The notes beneath the pieces are model-generated. The model saw only the letters and a program-made list of their open reading frames with translations, ran no database searches and was not told the origin of the DNA. A program made the position numbers and the translations under genes. Below are positions 26,639 through 36,426 of a stretch of DNA of 64,000 nt, piece after piece. This stretch comes from Gp13-AA77 sp035946575. GTDB taxonomy: Bacteria > Acidobacteriota > Terriglobia > UBA7540. The DNA lies in the NCBI GenBank assembly GCA_035946575.1, contig DASYZG010000094.1:19721-83720 (forward strand). Direction: 5' to 3'. Position 1 is the stretch's first letter. Each line of letters starts with the position of its first letter.

Positions 26639-27796
26639 ATGATCTCGACCTGGTCTTTTCCCAATCGAGTTATCTTCGGCTGCGGATCAATCGGCCAATT
26701 GCCCTCCGTCACGAGTGGACTCGGCGTACGCCGGCCCCTCGTCGTGACCGATCCCGGCGTGGTGCGCTGCGGCCTGCTCACTCGCATCACGGACCTACTG
26801 GAGAAGGGGAGTATCGAGTACGCCGTTTTCGATCGCGTCGAAGGCAATCCGACCGAAGCGAGCGTCTATCCCGGACTCGAAGCGTACCGATCCGAACATT
26901 GCGACGGTGTAATCGCGCTTGGCGGCGGGAGCGCGCTCGACGCCGCCAAGGCGATTCGCCTTACGGCCACCCACGCATTGCCGCTTGAAGAATACGACGA
27001 TCTCAAGAATGGCAGTAATAGCATCACTTCCGACATCCCGCCGATGATCGCCATGCCTACCACCGCCGGCACGGGTAGCGAAGTGGGGCGCAGCACGGTG
27101 ATCACGCTCAAGGCCACTGGCCGCAAGACCGTGATCTTCAGCCCGCACCTGATTCCCTCGGTCGCGATCGCCGATCCGGAGCTGACCTTCGAACTTCCCC
27201 CTCATCTCACCGCTGCAACCGGCATGGACGCGATGACGCATAATCTCGAGGCTTATCTTGCGCTCGGCTTTCATCCCCTGTGCGACGCGATTGCGATCAA
27301 GGGCGTCGAAATCGTACATAGGAATCTTGCGATCGCGGTGCGCGACGGCAGAAACGCGCAGGCACGCAGGAACATGATGGCCGCGGCCATTATGGGAGCC
27401 GTTGCGTTTCAAAAAGGACTGGGCACGGTACACTCGCTGGCGCATCCCCTCTCCACGGTGGCCGGAGTGCATCACGGACTCACGAATGCGATTCTGCTGC
27501 CGCACGTGATGCGATTCAATCTGCCGGTTTCGCGCGCTCGTCTCGCGGATCTCGCGGTTGCGCTCGGCGTGGATACGCACGGCATGAGCACCGATGAAGC
27601 TGCACTCGCGGCGATCGGAGCTATCGAGGCGGTTAACGAGGAGATCGGTATTGTTCCACGCCTGCGCGACGCCGGCGTCTGTGAAGAGATGATTCCCCAG
27701 ATGGTCCCGCTCGCCATGGCGGACGGTTGCCGGTTGTGCAATCCGCGCCCGACGACGGCCCAGGATATGGAGACGCTCTATCGAGCCGCGTTCTGA
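26639..27796 (+). CDS. Iron-containing (group III) alcohol dehydrogenase
   Basis: 385 residues, family III NAD(P)-dependent alcohol dehydrogenase. VIFGCGSIGQLP and VTDPGVV begin the Rossmann-like domain; GALGGGSALDAAKAIRL-like sequence (VIALGGGSALDAAKAI) binds the cofactor. Metal ligands are seen in TGMDAMTHNLEAYLA, VHSLAHPLSTVAGVHHG and NAILLPHVMRFN. It interconverts an alcohol with its aldehyde and could feed the upstream aldehyde dehydrogenase. It is 44 bases downstream of marC and overlaps the apparent 5' end of the permease frame, so the run is probably one transcript. The substrate is unknown. Confidence 0.92.
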   Translation: MISTWSFPNRVIFGCGSIGQLPSVTSGLGVRRPLVVTDPGVVRCGLLTRITDLLEKGSIEYAVFDRVEGNPTEASVYPGLEAYRSEHCDGVIALGGGSALDAAKAIRLTATHALPLEEYDDLKNGSNSITSDIPPMIAMPTTAGTGSEVGRSTVITLKATGRKTVIFSPHLIPSVAIADPELTFELPPHLTAATGMDAMTHNLEAYLALGFHPLCDAIAIKGVEIVHRNLAIAVRDGRNAQARRNMMAAAIMGAVAFQKGLGTVHSLAHPLSTVAGVHHGLTNAILLPHVMRFNLPVSRARLADLAVALGVDTHGMSTDEAALAAIGAIEAVNEEIGIVPRLRDAGVCEEMIPQMVPLAMADGCRLCNPRPTTAQDMETLYRAAF

Positions 27797-27863
27797 GGAA
27801 CTCCGAACTCCTGACGAGCGTGATCTTGCGCACTTCGGCTACGCGCAGGAACTCTTCCGCACC

Positions 27864-29261
27864 ATGGGAGGGTTCTCGAACTTCGCTATCTCCTTCGCCA
27901 TCATTTCCATTCTCACCGGCGCGGTCACGCTCTACGACTACGGCCTGGCGATGGGCGGCCCGCGTGAGATGTCGCTGGGCTGGCCGCTGGTGGCGATCTT
28001 CTCGCTGACCGTCGCCGCCAGCATGGGCGAGATCGCGTCGGCGTTTCCGACTTCGGGCGGGATGTATCACTGGGCCACGATGCTGGGCGGTCCCGGCTGG
28101 GGCTGGTTCACAGCCTGGTTCAACATTCTTGGCCTGGTGGCGACGATTGCCGGCATCGATTACGGATGCGCGCAGTTCCTGATGCCGCTGCTCGGATTGC
28201 CCGCAAAGCCCGGGGTTCTGCTCGCGGTCTATGGCGCCGTGCTCGCCTCGCACGGGCTCATCAATCATTACGGCATTCGGCTCGTGGCGCGGCTCAACGA
28301 CGCCAGCGTCGCTGTGCACATTCTGGGCGTCGCGGCCATCGTCTGCGCACTGCTGCTCTTCGCTCCCAAGCGTCCCATCGCGTTCTTCTTCCAGGCGGTC
28401 AACAACAACGGCGCGCACTTCTACGGATGGGCTTTTCTGCTCGGCCTTCTGCAAGCCCAGTGGACTTTCACGGGCTACGACGGCTCCTGCCACGTCTCCG
28501 AGGAGACCGTCGACCCACGGCGCCGCGTGCCCAGGGGCATGATCAACGCCATTGTGGTCTCCGCGAGTGCGGGTTACCTGCTGCTCCTGGCGTTGACGCT
28601 CTCCATCCACAGCATTCATGGCGTGCTCGGCGCCACCGACGCCGCGGGCAACAAGGTTCCGGCGGTGATCGCGATTCTCGAACAGTCGCTGGGACAGTCG
28701 GCGGGCGCGCTGGTCTCAATGCTGGCCGTGATGGCGATGTGGTTTTGCGGCCTCGCAACCGTGACCTCGAATTCGCGCACTATCTACGCCTTCGCGCGCG
28801 ACGAGGGAATGCCGCTGTCGAACCTCTGGAAGCGAGTGAGCGCGCGCCATCGGACGCCTGCTCCTGCGATATGGCTCTCGGTTGCCGCCGCGTTTCTCGC
28901 CGCCGTTTACAGCGGCGCTTACTCGGTGGTGACTTCCATCAGCACCATCGGACTCTACGTTTCTTACATCCTTCCCGTGTATCTCGGCTGGCGCGCGCGG
29001 CGCGACGGATCGTGGCGGGAGCGCGGACCCTGGCATCTCGGAGGTTACAGCAGCGCCATCAACCTTGCCGCGCTGGCCTGGACGATCTTCATCTGCGCGA
29101 TGCTGGTGATGCCGCCGAATCAGCTTGCGGGCAAGACGATCCTGGGCGCGACTCTGGTTCTGAGCCTGTGGTACGCGGCGGGAGAAGGCCGGCGTTTCCG
29201 CGAAGCGTCGCATCACCTCCGGCAGCTCCGCACCGCAACCAGATCGGCGAGAAGTGACTAG
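27864..29261 (+). CDS. Amino-acid/GABA-type permease (APC superfamily); true start uncertain
   Basis: An inner-membrane transporter of at least 465 residues with about 12 helices. The N-terminal FSNFAISFAIISILTGAVTL, AASMGEIASAFPTSGGMYHW and FTGYDGSCHVSEETVDPRR are typical of the eukaryotic-like amino-acid and GABA permease branch. The ATG at 27864 is the first canonical start, but the codons just upstream (27813-27863) encode DERDLAHFGYAQELFRT, which matches the conserved cytosolic N-terminus of this family. No ATG, GTG or TTG lies in frame there; an ATC at 27780 is the only conspicuous candidate. See findings. Last gene of the putative amine-utilisation series. Confidence 0.85.
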   Translation: MGGFSNFAISFAIISILTGAVTLYDYGLAMGGPREMSLGWPLVAIFSLTVAASMGEIASAFPTSGGMYHWATMLGGPGWGWFTAWFNILGLVATIAGIDYGCAQFLMPLLGLPAKPGVLLAVYGAVLASHGLINHYGIRLVARLNDASVAVHILGVAAIVCALLLFAPKRPIAFFFQAVNNNGAHFYGWAFLLGLLQAQWTFTGYDGSCHVSEETVDPRRRVPRGMINAIVVSASAGYLLLLALTLSIHSIHGVLGATDAAGNKVPAVIAILEQSLGQSAGALVSMLAVMAMWFCGLATVTSNSRTIYAFARDEGMPLSNLWKRVSARHRTPAPAIWLSVAAAFLAAVYSGAYSVVTSISTIGLYVSYILPVYLGWRARRDGSWRERGPWHLGGYSSAINLAALAWTIFICAMLVMPPNQLAGKTILGATLVLSLWYAAGEGRRFREASHHLRQLRTATRSARSD

Positions 29262-29336
29262 TGGCGAGTGCCTGGATGGACTACCGGCCACTGGCGAACA
29301 GAGAGTCTGTGCGCCAGCCGCGAGCGGTTGCGGCGT

Positions 29337-31772
<2,436 letters not shown>

Positions 31773-31827
31773 ACTCCTCTAGCCCCGAAATGCCCCAACC
31801 TGTGACGCCATTGGCCTTCTTCGGACT

Positions 31828-32574
31828 TCAGCCGCCTCGCGGCGCTGAAACCGTTTTCGAAACCGCCTCTTCCGCCAGCCGCCCGTCGCCGAGACGGAAG
31901 ATACGATCGGCGCGCGCAGCCAGATCCAGGTTGTGCGTGGCCAGCACCGAAGTGAGGCCATGATTCCGGTGCAGACGTTCCAGCAGCTCGATCACCCGGG
32001 TTGCTGTCTGGTGATCGAGGCTTCCGGTGGGCTCGTCCGCCAGCAGGAGCCGGGGCCGATTGGCCAGAGCGCGCGCCAGAGCCACGCGCTGTTGCTCACC
32101 GCCGGAGAGTTCGCCCGCACGCCGGTCCGCCGCGCGCCCTAATCCAACTTCTTCCAGCAGATCCTGCGCCCGGCTCCGCGCCGCTCCGAACTCCCGCCCG
32201 GCAATCAACTGCGGCAGGATCACGTTCTCGACCGCCGTGAATTCCGGCAGCAGATAGTGCATCTGCCACAGAAAACCCAGCTCGCGGTTCCGGTAATCGG
32301 CGCTCTCGCTGGCGCTGAATCCGCCTACCCTTCTAAGATCAAAGTATACCTCTCCGGTTGAGGGAGTGTCCAGCGCGGCCAGCAGGTAGAGCAGCGTGGT
32401 CTTGCCGGCTCCCGACTCGCCCAGCAGCGCCACAAACTCACCCTGACGGATGATAAAGTCGAGATTGTCGAGAACGGTGACGATTTCCGAGGCCGACTGA
32501 AACGACTTCGAGAGATGCTCGGCCCTGAGCAGGGCGCCGTTGGTTTCGCCGGGCTGTACGTTGACCTGTCCCAT
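31828..32574 (-). CDS. LolD/MacB-type ABC transporter ATP-binding protein
   Basis: A 248-residue ATPase of the LolD/MacB group. Walker A is GESGAGKTTLLYLLAALD, the signature ELSGGEQQRVALARAL, Walker B LLLADEPTGSLD, and the H-loop LATHNLDLA. In this group the ATPase drives release of lipoproteins from the inner membrane or MacB-type export. No LolC/E permease is next to it, so the partner must be elsewhere; the MacB-like permeases at the window's left end are too far away to assume. The short C-terminal tail is variable. Confidence 0.88.
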   Translation of the reverse strand: MGQVNVQPGETNGALLRAEHLSKSFQSASEIVTVLDNLDFIIRQGEFVALLGESGAGKTTLLYLLAALDTPSTGEVYFDLRRVGGFSASESADYRNRELGFLWQMHYLLPEFTAVENVILPQLIAGREFGAARSRAQDLLEEVGLGRAADRRAGELSGGEQQRVALARALANRPRLLLADEPTGSLDHQTATRVIELLERLHRNHGLTSVLATHNLDLAARADRIFRLGDGRLAEEAVSKTVSAPRGG

Positions 32575-32712
32575 GCACGCGCGCCGCTCGATGCGCGCTT
32601 GCTCACCTCGATTTGATTATAGCTTCTTCCTTGCGACCTCTGGGAGCTTCCGTGATTCTCTATGTTGAGGCTTTTCTTCTTCGATCTCGCAGTTAACCAA
32701 CCGCAAGCCGCG

Positions 32713-32871
32713 CGACGAGTTTGGATACCCAAGACGGGAAGCACGGAGAAACGCCCGCTGGGAACCCTCACGGTGCGCGACCGGGTGGTGCAAGCGGCTA
32801 TCCGGCCGGCGTTGGATGTGAAGAGCGATTTCGACGCCATCCCGCATCGGGAACTCCTGGAGCGGTTGAAA
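32713..32871 (+). pseudogene. Fragment of group II intron reverse transcriptase/maturase
   Basis: The frame reads RRVWIPKTGSTEKRPLGTLT, then VRDRVVQAAIRPALDV and KSDFDAIPHRELLERLK. The first part is the RT0-RT1 region of group II intron reverse transcriptases (IPK-G-KRPLGI, RDRVVQ); the last is the RT3 region (DLKS-FD-IPH). Normally about 40-60 residues, including the SYGFRPGRS segment, lie between; here they are deleted in frame. The YADD catalytic region and everything after are missing. It is a small relic, just upstream of the ECF sigma gene. No intron RNA domains V/VI were recognised. Confidence 0.75.
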
Positions 32872-32983
32872 GCTACCAGAGGCAGACGGGTAGGGGTGCC
32901 CGCTTTCCCAGAACTTGTCCGGGGTGTGCAATTTACAACTCTGACCGTGCGTAGTACCGTAGTGAGCGCTGACGGAGCGCCCA

Positions 32984-33541
32984 ATGGATGAGGCCAAACT
33001 GGAGATGGTTCTCTCACGGGCGATGAACGACGACGCCGAGGCCTTTGGCGAGCTTTACCGGCTCTTCCGGCCCCGCGTATTCGGACTTTGCCGGCATCTG
33101 TTGGGGCGCCACGAGGAGGCCGAGGACGCTACCAGCGAGGTCTTCGCGCGCCTGCCCAGGGCGATCAAGCGCTATGAAAAGACGCTGCCGTTTCCGCGGT
33201 GGCTGCTGAGCGTCACCAGCCATTATTGTGTGGATCGCTTACGGCGGCGGCAGCTTGAGCAAAGGCTGTTCGAGGCGGAGCCGGCGGAGGCCCTGCAACT
33301 GCCGTTGCACCAGACCTCGCCTTTGCAGCAGGTGATCTCCGACGAAGGCCGCGACCGGGTGCGCAAGGCGATCCAGTCGCTGCCGGAACAGTACCGGATA
33401 CCGCTGACGCTGCGCTATTACAGCGACCTCAGCTACGACGAGATCGCGGAACAGCTCAGTTTGAGCCGGCCGAACGTGGCCACGCTGATCTTTCGCGCCA
33501 AGCGGCAGCTGAGGCGGGCACTGGCGGGATCGGCGGCGTGA
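32984..33541 (+). CDS. ECF-family RNA polymerase sigma factor
   Basis: 185 residues. Region 2 is seen in FGELYRLFRPRVFGLCRHLL and AEDATSEVFARLPRAI with the -10-recognition helix ending RWLLSVTSHYCVDRLRRRQL; region 4 is LPEQYRIPLTLRYYSDLSYD followed by the helix-turn-helix EIAEQLSLSRPNVATLIFRA. It directs transcription to a specific regulon. The following gene at 33660 starts with an anti-sigma zinc-finger motif, so the two form a probable sigma/anti-sigma pair. The 5' flank contains a reverse-transcriptase relic and GC-rich sequence; no clear promoter was identified. Only a weak ribosome-binding site is present. Confidence 0.92.
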   Translation: MDEAKLEMVLSRAMNDDAEAFGELYRLFRPRVFGLCRHLLGRHEEAEDATSEVFARLPRAIKRYEKTLPFPRWLLSVTSHYCVDRLRRRQLEQRLFEAEPAEALQLPLHQTSPLQQVISDEGRDRVRKAIQSLPEQYRIPLTLRYYSDLSYDEIAEQLSLSRPNVATLIFRAKRQLRRALAGSAA

Positions 33542-33582
33542 TGAGACCAGTAGTGAGTGCGACAGAAGCAAGTGACGCGTGG

Positions 33583-33618
33583 CGAGAATTGAGTCATTGG
33601 TGGGGTCATTGAATCAAT
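33583..33618. repeat. ATTGAGTCATTG word repeat between sigma and anti-sigma genes
   Basis: AATTGAGTCATTGGTGGGGT is followed by CATTGAATCAATG, variants of the words also seen at 4791-4819 and 19165-19200. They separate the sigma gene from its presumed anti-sigma gene and may weaken their cotranscription. Confidence 0.6.
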
Positions 33619-33659
33619 GCGGCTAGCCGCCAGCCACGAGCCATTTCAGGTTCAAATAT

Positions 33660-35210
33660 ATGGACCACTTTTCTGAGCTGATTTATTCGATGTACGCGGA
33701 CGGCGAACTGCCGGAGCCGGAGCGCCCGCGGGTTCAGCAGCACCTGGCGCAGTGTGCGGCCTGCCGGGCGCAGCTTGCGGCGCTTGAGGTCGAGAACCGG
33801 GTTCTCGCCGAAGTGTTCCGCATGACCGCAGAACCCGAGTCGGCCCGGGCGCGGGTCGGCATCGGACGAAGCCTCCTGATCACGGTGGCATCGGCGCTCG
33901 CGGTCGCGCTCGGCTTGGATCGCCTTCTCGCGGCCATAACGTACTTTGTCCCCGACCTGGGCTCCTGGATGAGGGGCTTCAGCTTCGGCTGGCTGCAAAA
34001 CCTGATCTTCAGCAACGCCTTCGATTTGATTCGGGAGGGTCCCGTGATGCTCAATGCCCTTGTGACTGTTCTGGGCTTGCTCGTGCTGGGCGCGATCCTG
34101 TTTGGCGTGCTTCGCCACTTTACCTCGCGCCACCCCATGTCGATGGCCCTGTTGGCCACGCTTTTGCTGGGCGTGATCGTTCCCCGGCCGGCTTCGGCCC
34201 TGGAGCGCCGGCAGGCAACGAGGCTGCGTGTGGCGCCGGACGAAACCGTGCGGGAATCGCTGATCGCGCAGGGGGACGTGGTCGAAATCGACGGCACCGT
34301 CGATGGGAGCGTGGCGATTACCGCCCGGCTGGCCGTGGTTCGAGGGGACATCAAGGGGAACCTGTTCGCTTTCGCCCAGGAAACGCAGGTCCTGGGAACC
34401 GTCGAGGGGAGCGTGTACGCCTGGACCAACACCTTGACGGTATCGGGACATGTGAACCAGGACATCGTGGTCGGGGCCAACAATCTCCACCTGGAGGGCA
34501 CGGTCGGCCGCGATGTCACAAGCTTCACGGGAACGGCCGACGACAGCGGGACCGTGGGCCGCAATCTTCAGGCATACGTGGGTTCACTGACGGTAAGTAA
34601 ATCGGCGCGGATTGGAGGAAATCTCGAGGCCCACGTCCACCATGCACAAGATGTGAACGTCGAGAGCGGGGCTGCTGTCGCAGGAAAGACTCAAGTCCTG
34701 ATCGAAAAGAAGGAGCCCAACCGGTACGCCACCGCGCACTTCTACTATTGGCGGGCGATCTGGCTGGCGGGAGCGTTCATTCTGGGTCTGCTCTTGTACC
34801 TGCTTGCTCCGGGGCTGTTCAGCAGGCGGCTCGACACGGGAAGCACGCTCGGGTGGAGCTTCCTGATTGGTCTCGGAGTTTTCTTTGCCACGCCCTTTGC
34901 GGCCGTCCTCGCCTGCTTCACCCTGGTGGGGATCCCTGCGGCCGTGGTCGCGCTGGTGCTTTGGCTCATCAGCTGGATCTTCCTGGCCAAGGTCTTTGTG
35001 GGTGCGGCGCTGGGCCGGAGTCTGTTGCGCGGCCGGCCGGTGGAGGCGCCGTTTGCGCTGGCACTGCTCATCGGACTCATCATCGTTTCGATTGCCGTCA
35101 ATCTGCCTTACGTTGGGTTCTGGCTGGGTGTGCTGGTTGTCATGGTAGGACTCGGGCTGCTGGCGAGCGGGGTGCGGAGCGGGACGAAGAAGCCGGTGGC
35201 TACGCTCTGA
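33660..35210 (+). CDS. Zinc-finger anti-sigma-like membrane protein with bactofilin-like beta domain
   Basis: 516 residues. The N-terminus is a zf-HC2/ZAS anti-sigma motif: YADGELPEPERPRVQQHLAQ then CAACRAQL, with His and two Cys in the standard H-x3-C-x2-C spacing. Three hydrophobic segments follow (about 77-100, 130-155, 162-180). Residues about 185-345 consist of short repeats with G-x-V-x-G-x-V spacing (GTVDGSVAI, GDIKGNLFAF, GTVEGSVYAW, GTVGRDVTSF, ARIGGNLEAHV), typical of bactofilin or polymer-forming cytoskeletal right-handed beta structure. Further membrane helices lie from about 363 to the end. It probably binds the upstream ECF sigma factor; the beta domain may sense or scaffold at the membrane (inference). 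The tail overlaps the convergent radical SAM gene by 11 bases. Confidence 0.8.
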   Translation: MDHFSELIYSMYADGELPEPERPRVQQHLAQCAACRAQLAALEVENRVLAEVFRMTAEPESARARVGIGRSLLITVASALAVALGLDRLLAAITYFVPDLGSWMRGFSFGWLQNLIFSNAFDLIREGPVMLNALVTVLGLLVLGAILFGVLRHFTSRHPMSMALLATLLLGVIVPRPASALERRQATRLRVAPDETVRESLIAQGDVVEIDGTVDGSVAITARLAVVRGDIKGNLFAFAQETQVLGTVEGSVYAWTNTLTVSGHVNQDIVVGANNLHLEGTVGRDVTSFTGTADDSGTVGRNLQAYVGSLTVSKSARIGGNLEAHVHHAQDVNVESGAAVAGKTQVLIEKKEPNRYATAHFYYWRAIWLAGAFILGLLLYLLAPGLFSRRLDTGSTLGWSFLIGLGVFFATPFAAVLACFTLVGIPAAVVALVLWLISWIFLAKVFVGAALGRSLLRGRPVEAPFALALLIGLIIVSIAVNLPYVGFWLGVLVVMVGLGLLASGVRSGTKKPVATL

Positions 35211-36375
35211 GCGGGTTTTCGGCGGGCTTCGACGGCTCGGGCGAACCGGGCGTGCCGCGATCCCTGGCATTGCGTTTCGAGCCCAGCCAGGCCAAGGGGA
35301 TATCGAAGAGCAGCGCCTTCGCCGAGTGGCGCAGGCTGTCATGAATGAAACAGACGTGAGTGCACCAGCACTGGTCCCGCACGATTGAGTCAAGTTCCTG
35401 CCTGCGAGTCAGCGTCGCCCAGAACTTCCCGAAATCACAATCAAAGTCCCGTAGATTCCCCAGCTTTCCACGCAATTCGCAGGCGCGCAGGTCGCCATTG
35501 TAGTCGATGACGATGGCCGTCTCGCCGGCGGTGCAAGGCATGGGCCAGCGATGAGGCCTGGTCGCGTTCTCGAGCTGGACGCGGTTGTGGAAGGCAAGCG
35601 TTCCCTCATAGTAAGCCTGTGCCACGGCGCCGCTCATTCCCTGGTAGCGCCGATTCCAAGTCGCAGCGTAGTGCCGGTAGTAGGTTTGAAGCCGCCGATA
35701 AAGCGCCGGCAAGCGATCGGCATCCAGAGACTTCAGACCTGGTTCTTTGGCCCCGCCACGAATCAGGTTGAAGTAATGCCCATCCACGGCGCAGTTGGAC
35801 TTGACGAATTCCGCCATCTCGACCACGGAGTCGAAGTTCTCGGCGCAGATCACGGTATTGACGTTCAGGCGGAGACGGGGAAATCGCGCGCGCGCCGGCT
35901 GCAACGCTTCGAGGGTTGCCAGAGTCTTCTGAAAGTTCCCGGGCACGCCGCGGATGGAGTCCTGCATGGCGCCGAGTCCGTCGAGAGCAACGTTGAGGTC
36001 GAGTTCGAGATCCGGGTTCCCAACCAGAATCTGCTCCACCCAGTCTGCCGTTCGTCCGGGAAACAGGCCGTTGGTGGGCAGATTCACCCAGCGGATGCCG
36101 TTGGTCTCGTAGAACAGATGGATGATGCGGGTGAGTTCCCGCCGCAGCATGGGCTCGCCGCCCGAGAGCCACAGATCGGTGAAGGGCGGCATCGATCGCG
36201 CGAGCTTCTGGATCTCGTCCCAGGTCAGATCGCCGCGCTGATTCAGTTCCTGCCAGTAAAAACAGGTGCGGCAGCGCGCGTTGCAGACCGAAGTGACGAA
36301 GAAAATCAGGGTCTTCAGCCGCCGCGGCCGCGTGAAGATCTCGCGCAGATTGCCGATTTGCGTGTGCCGCGCCAT
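35200..36375 (-). CDS. Radical SAM protein with SPASM/Twitch-like C-terminal cysteines
   Basis: 391 residues. The cluster motif CNARCRTC (CxxxCxxC) is near residue 32; the SAM-binding GGEP is in LWLSGGEPMLRREL, and the barrel continues (VNLPTNGLFPGR, LNVALDGLGAMQDSIRGVPG). The C-terminal third has Cys in MPCTAGETAIV, NGDLRACELRG and DQCWCTHVC, the spacing expected for an auxiliary iron-sulphur site. Such enzymes modify peptides or act in cofactor/metabolite synthesis, or in Fe-S anaerobic maturases. No candidate precursor peptide or exporter is adjacent, so the substrate is unknown. It converges with the anti-sigma-like gene. Confidence 0.88.
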   Translation of the reverse strand: MARHTQIGNLREIFTRPRRLKTLIFFVTSVCNARCRTCFYWQELNQRGDLTWDEIQKLARSMPPFTDLWLSGGEPMLRRELTRIIHLFYETNGIRWVNLPTNGLFPGRTADWVEQILVGNPDLELDLNVALDGLGAMQDSIRGVPGNFQKTLATLEALQPARARFPRLRLNVNTVICAENFDSVVEMAEFVKSNCAVDGHYFNLIRGGAKEPGLKSLDADRLPALYRRLQTYYRHYAATWNRRYQGMSGAVAQAYYEGTLAFHNRVQLENATRPHRWPMPCTAGETAIVIDYNGDLRACELRGKLGNLRDFDCDFGKFWATLTRRQELDSIVRDQCWCTHVCFIHDSLRHSAKALLFDIPLAWLGSKRNARDRGTPGSPEPSKPAENPLRA

Positions 36376-36426
36376 GGACTACCTGATCCCGGGCCGTGGC
36401 TCCCCCGCCACCAGCGCCCCCAACAC

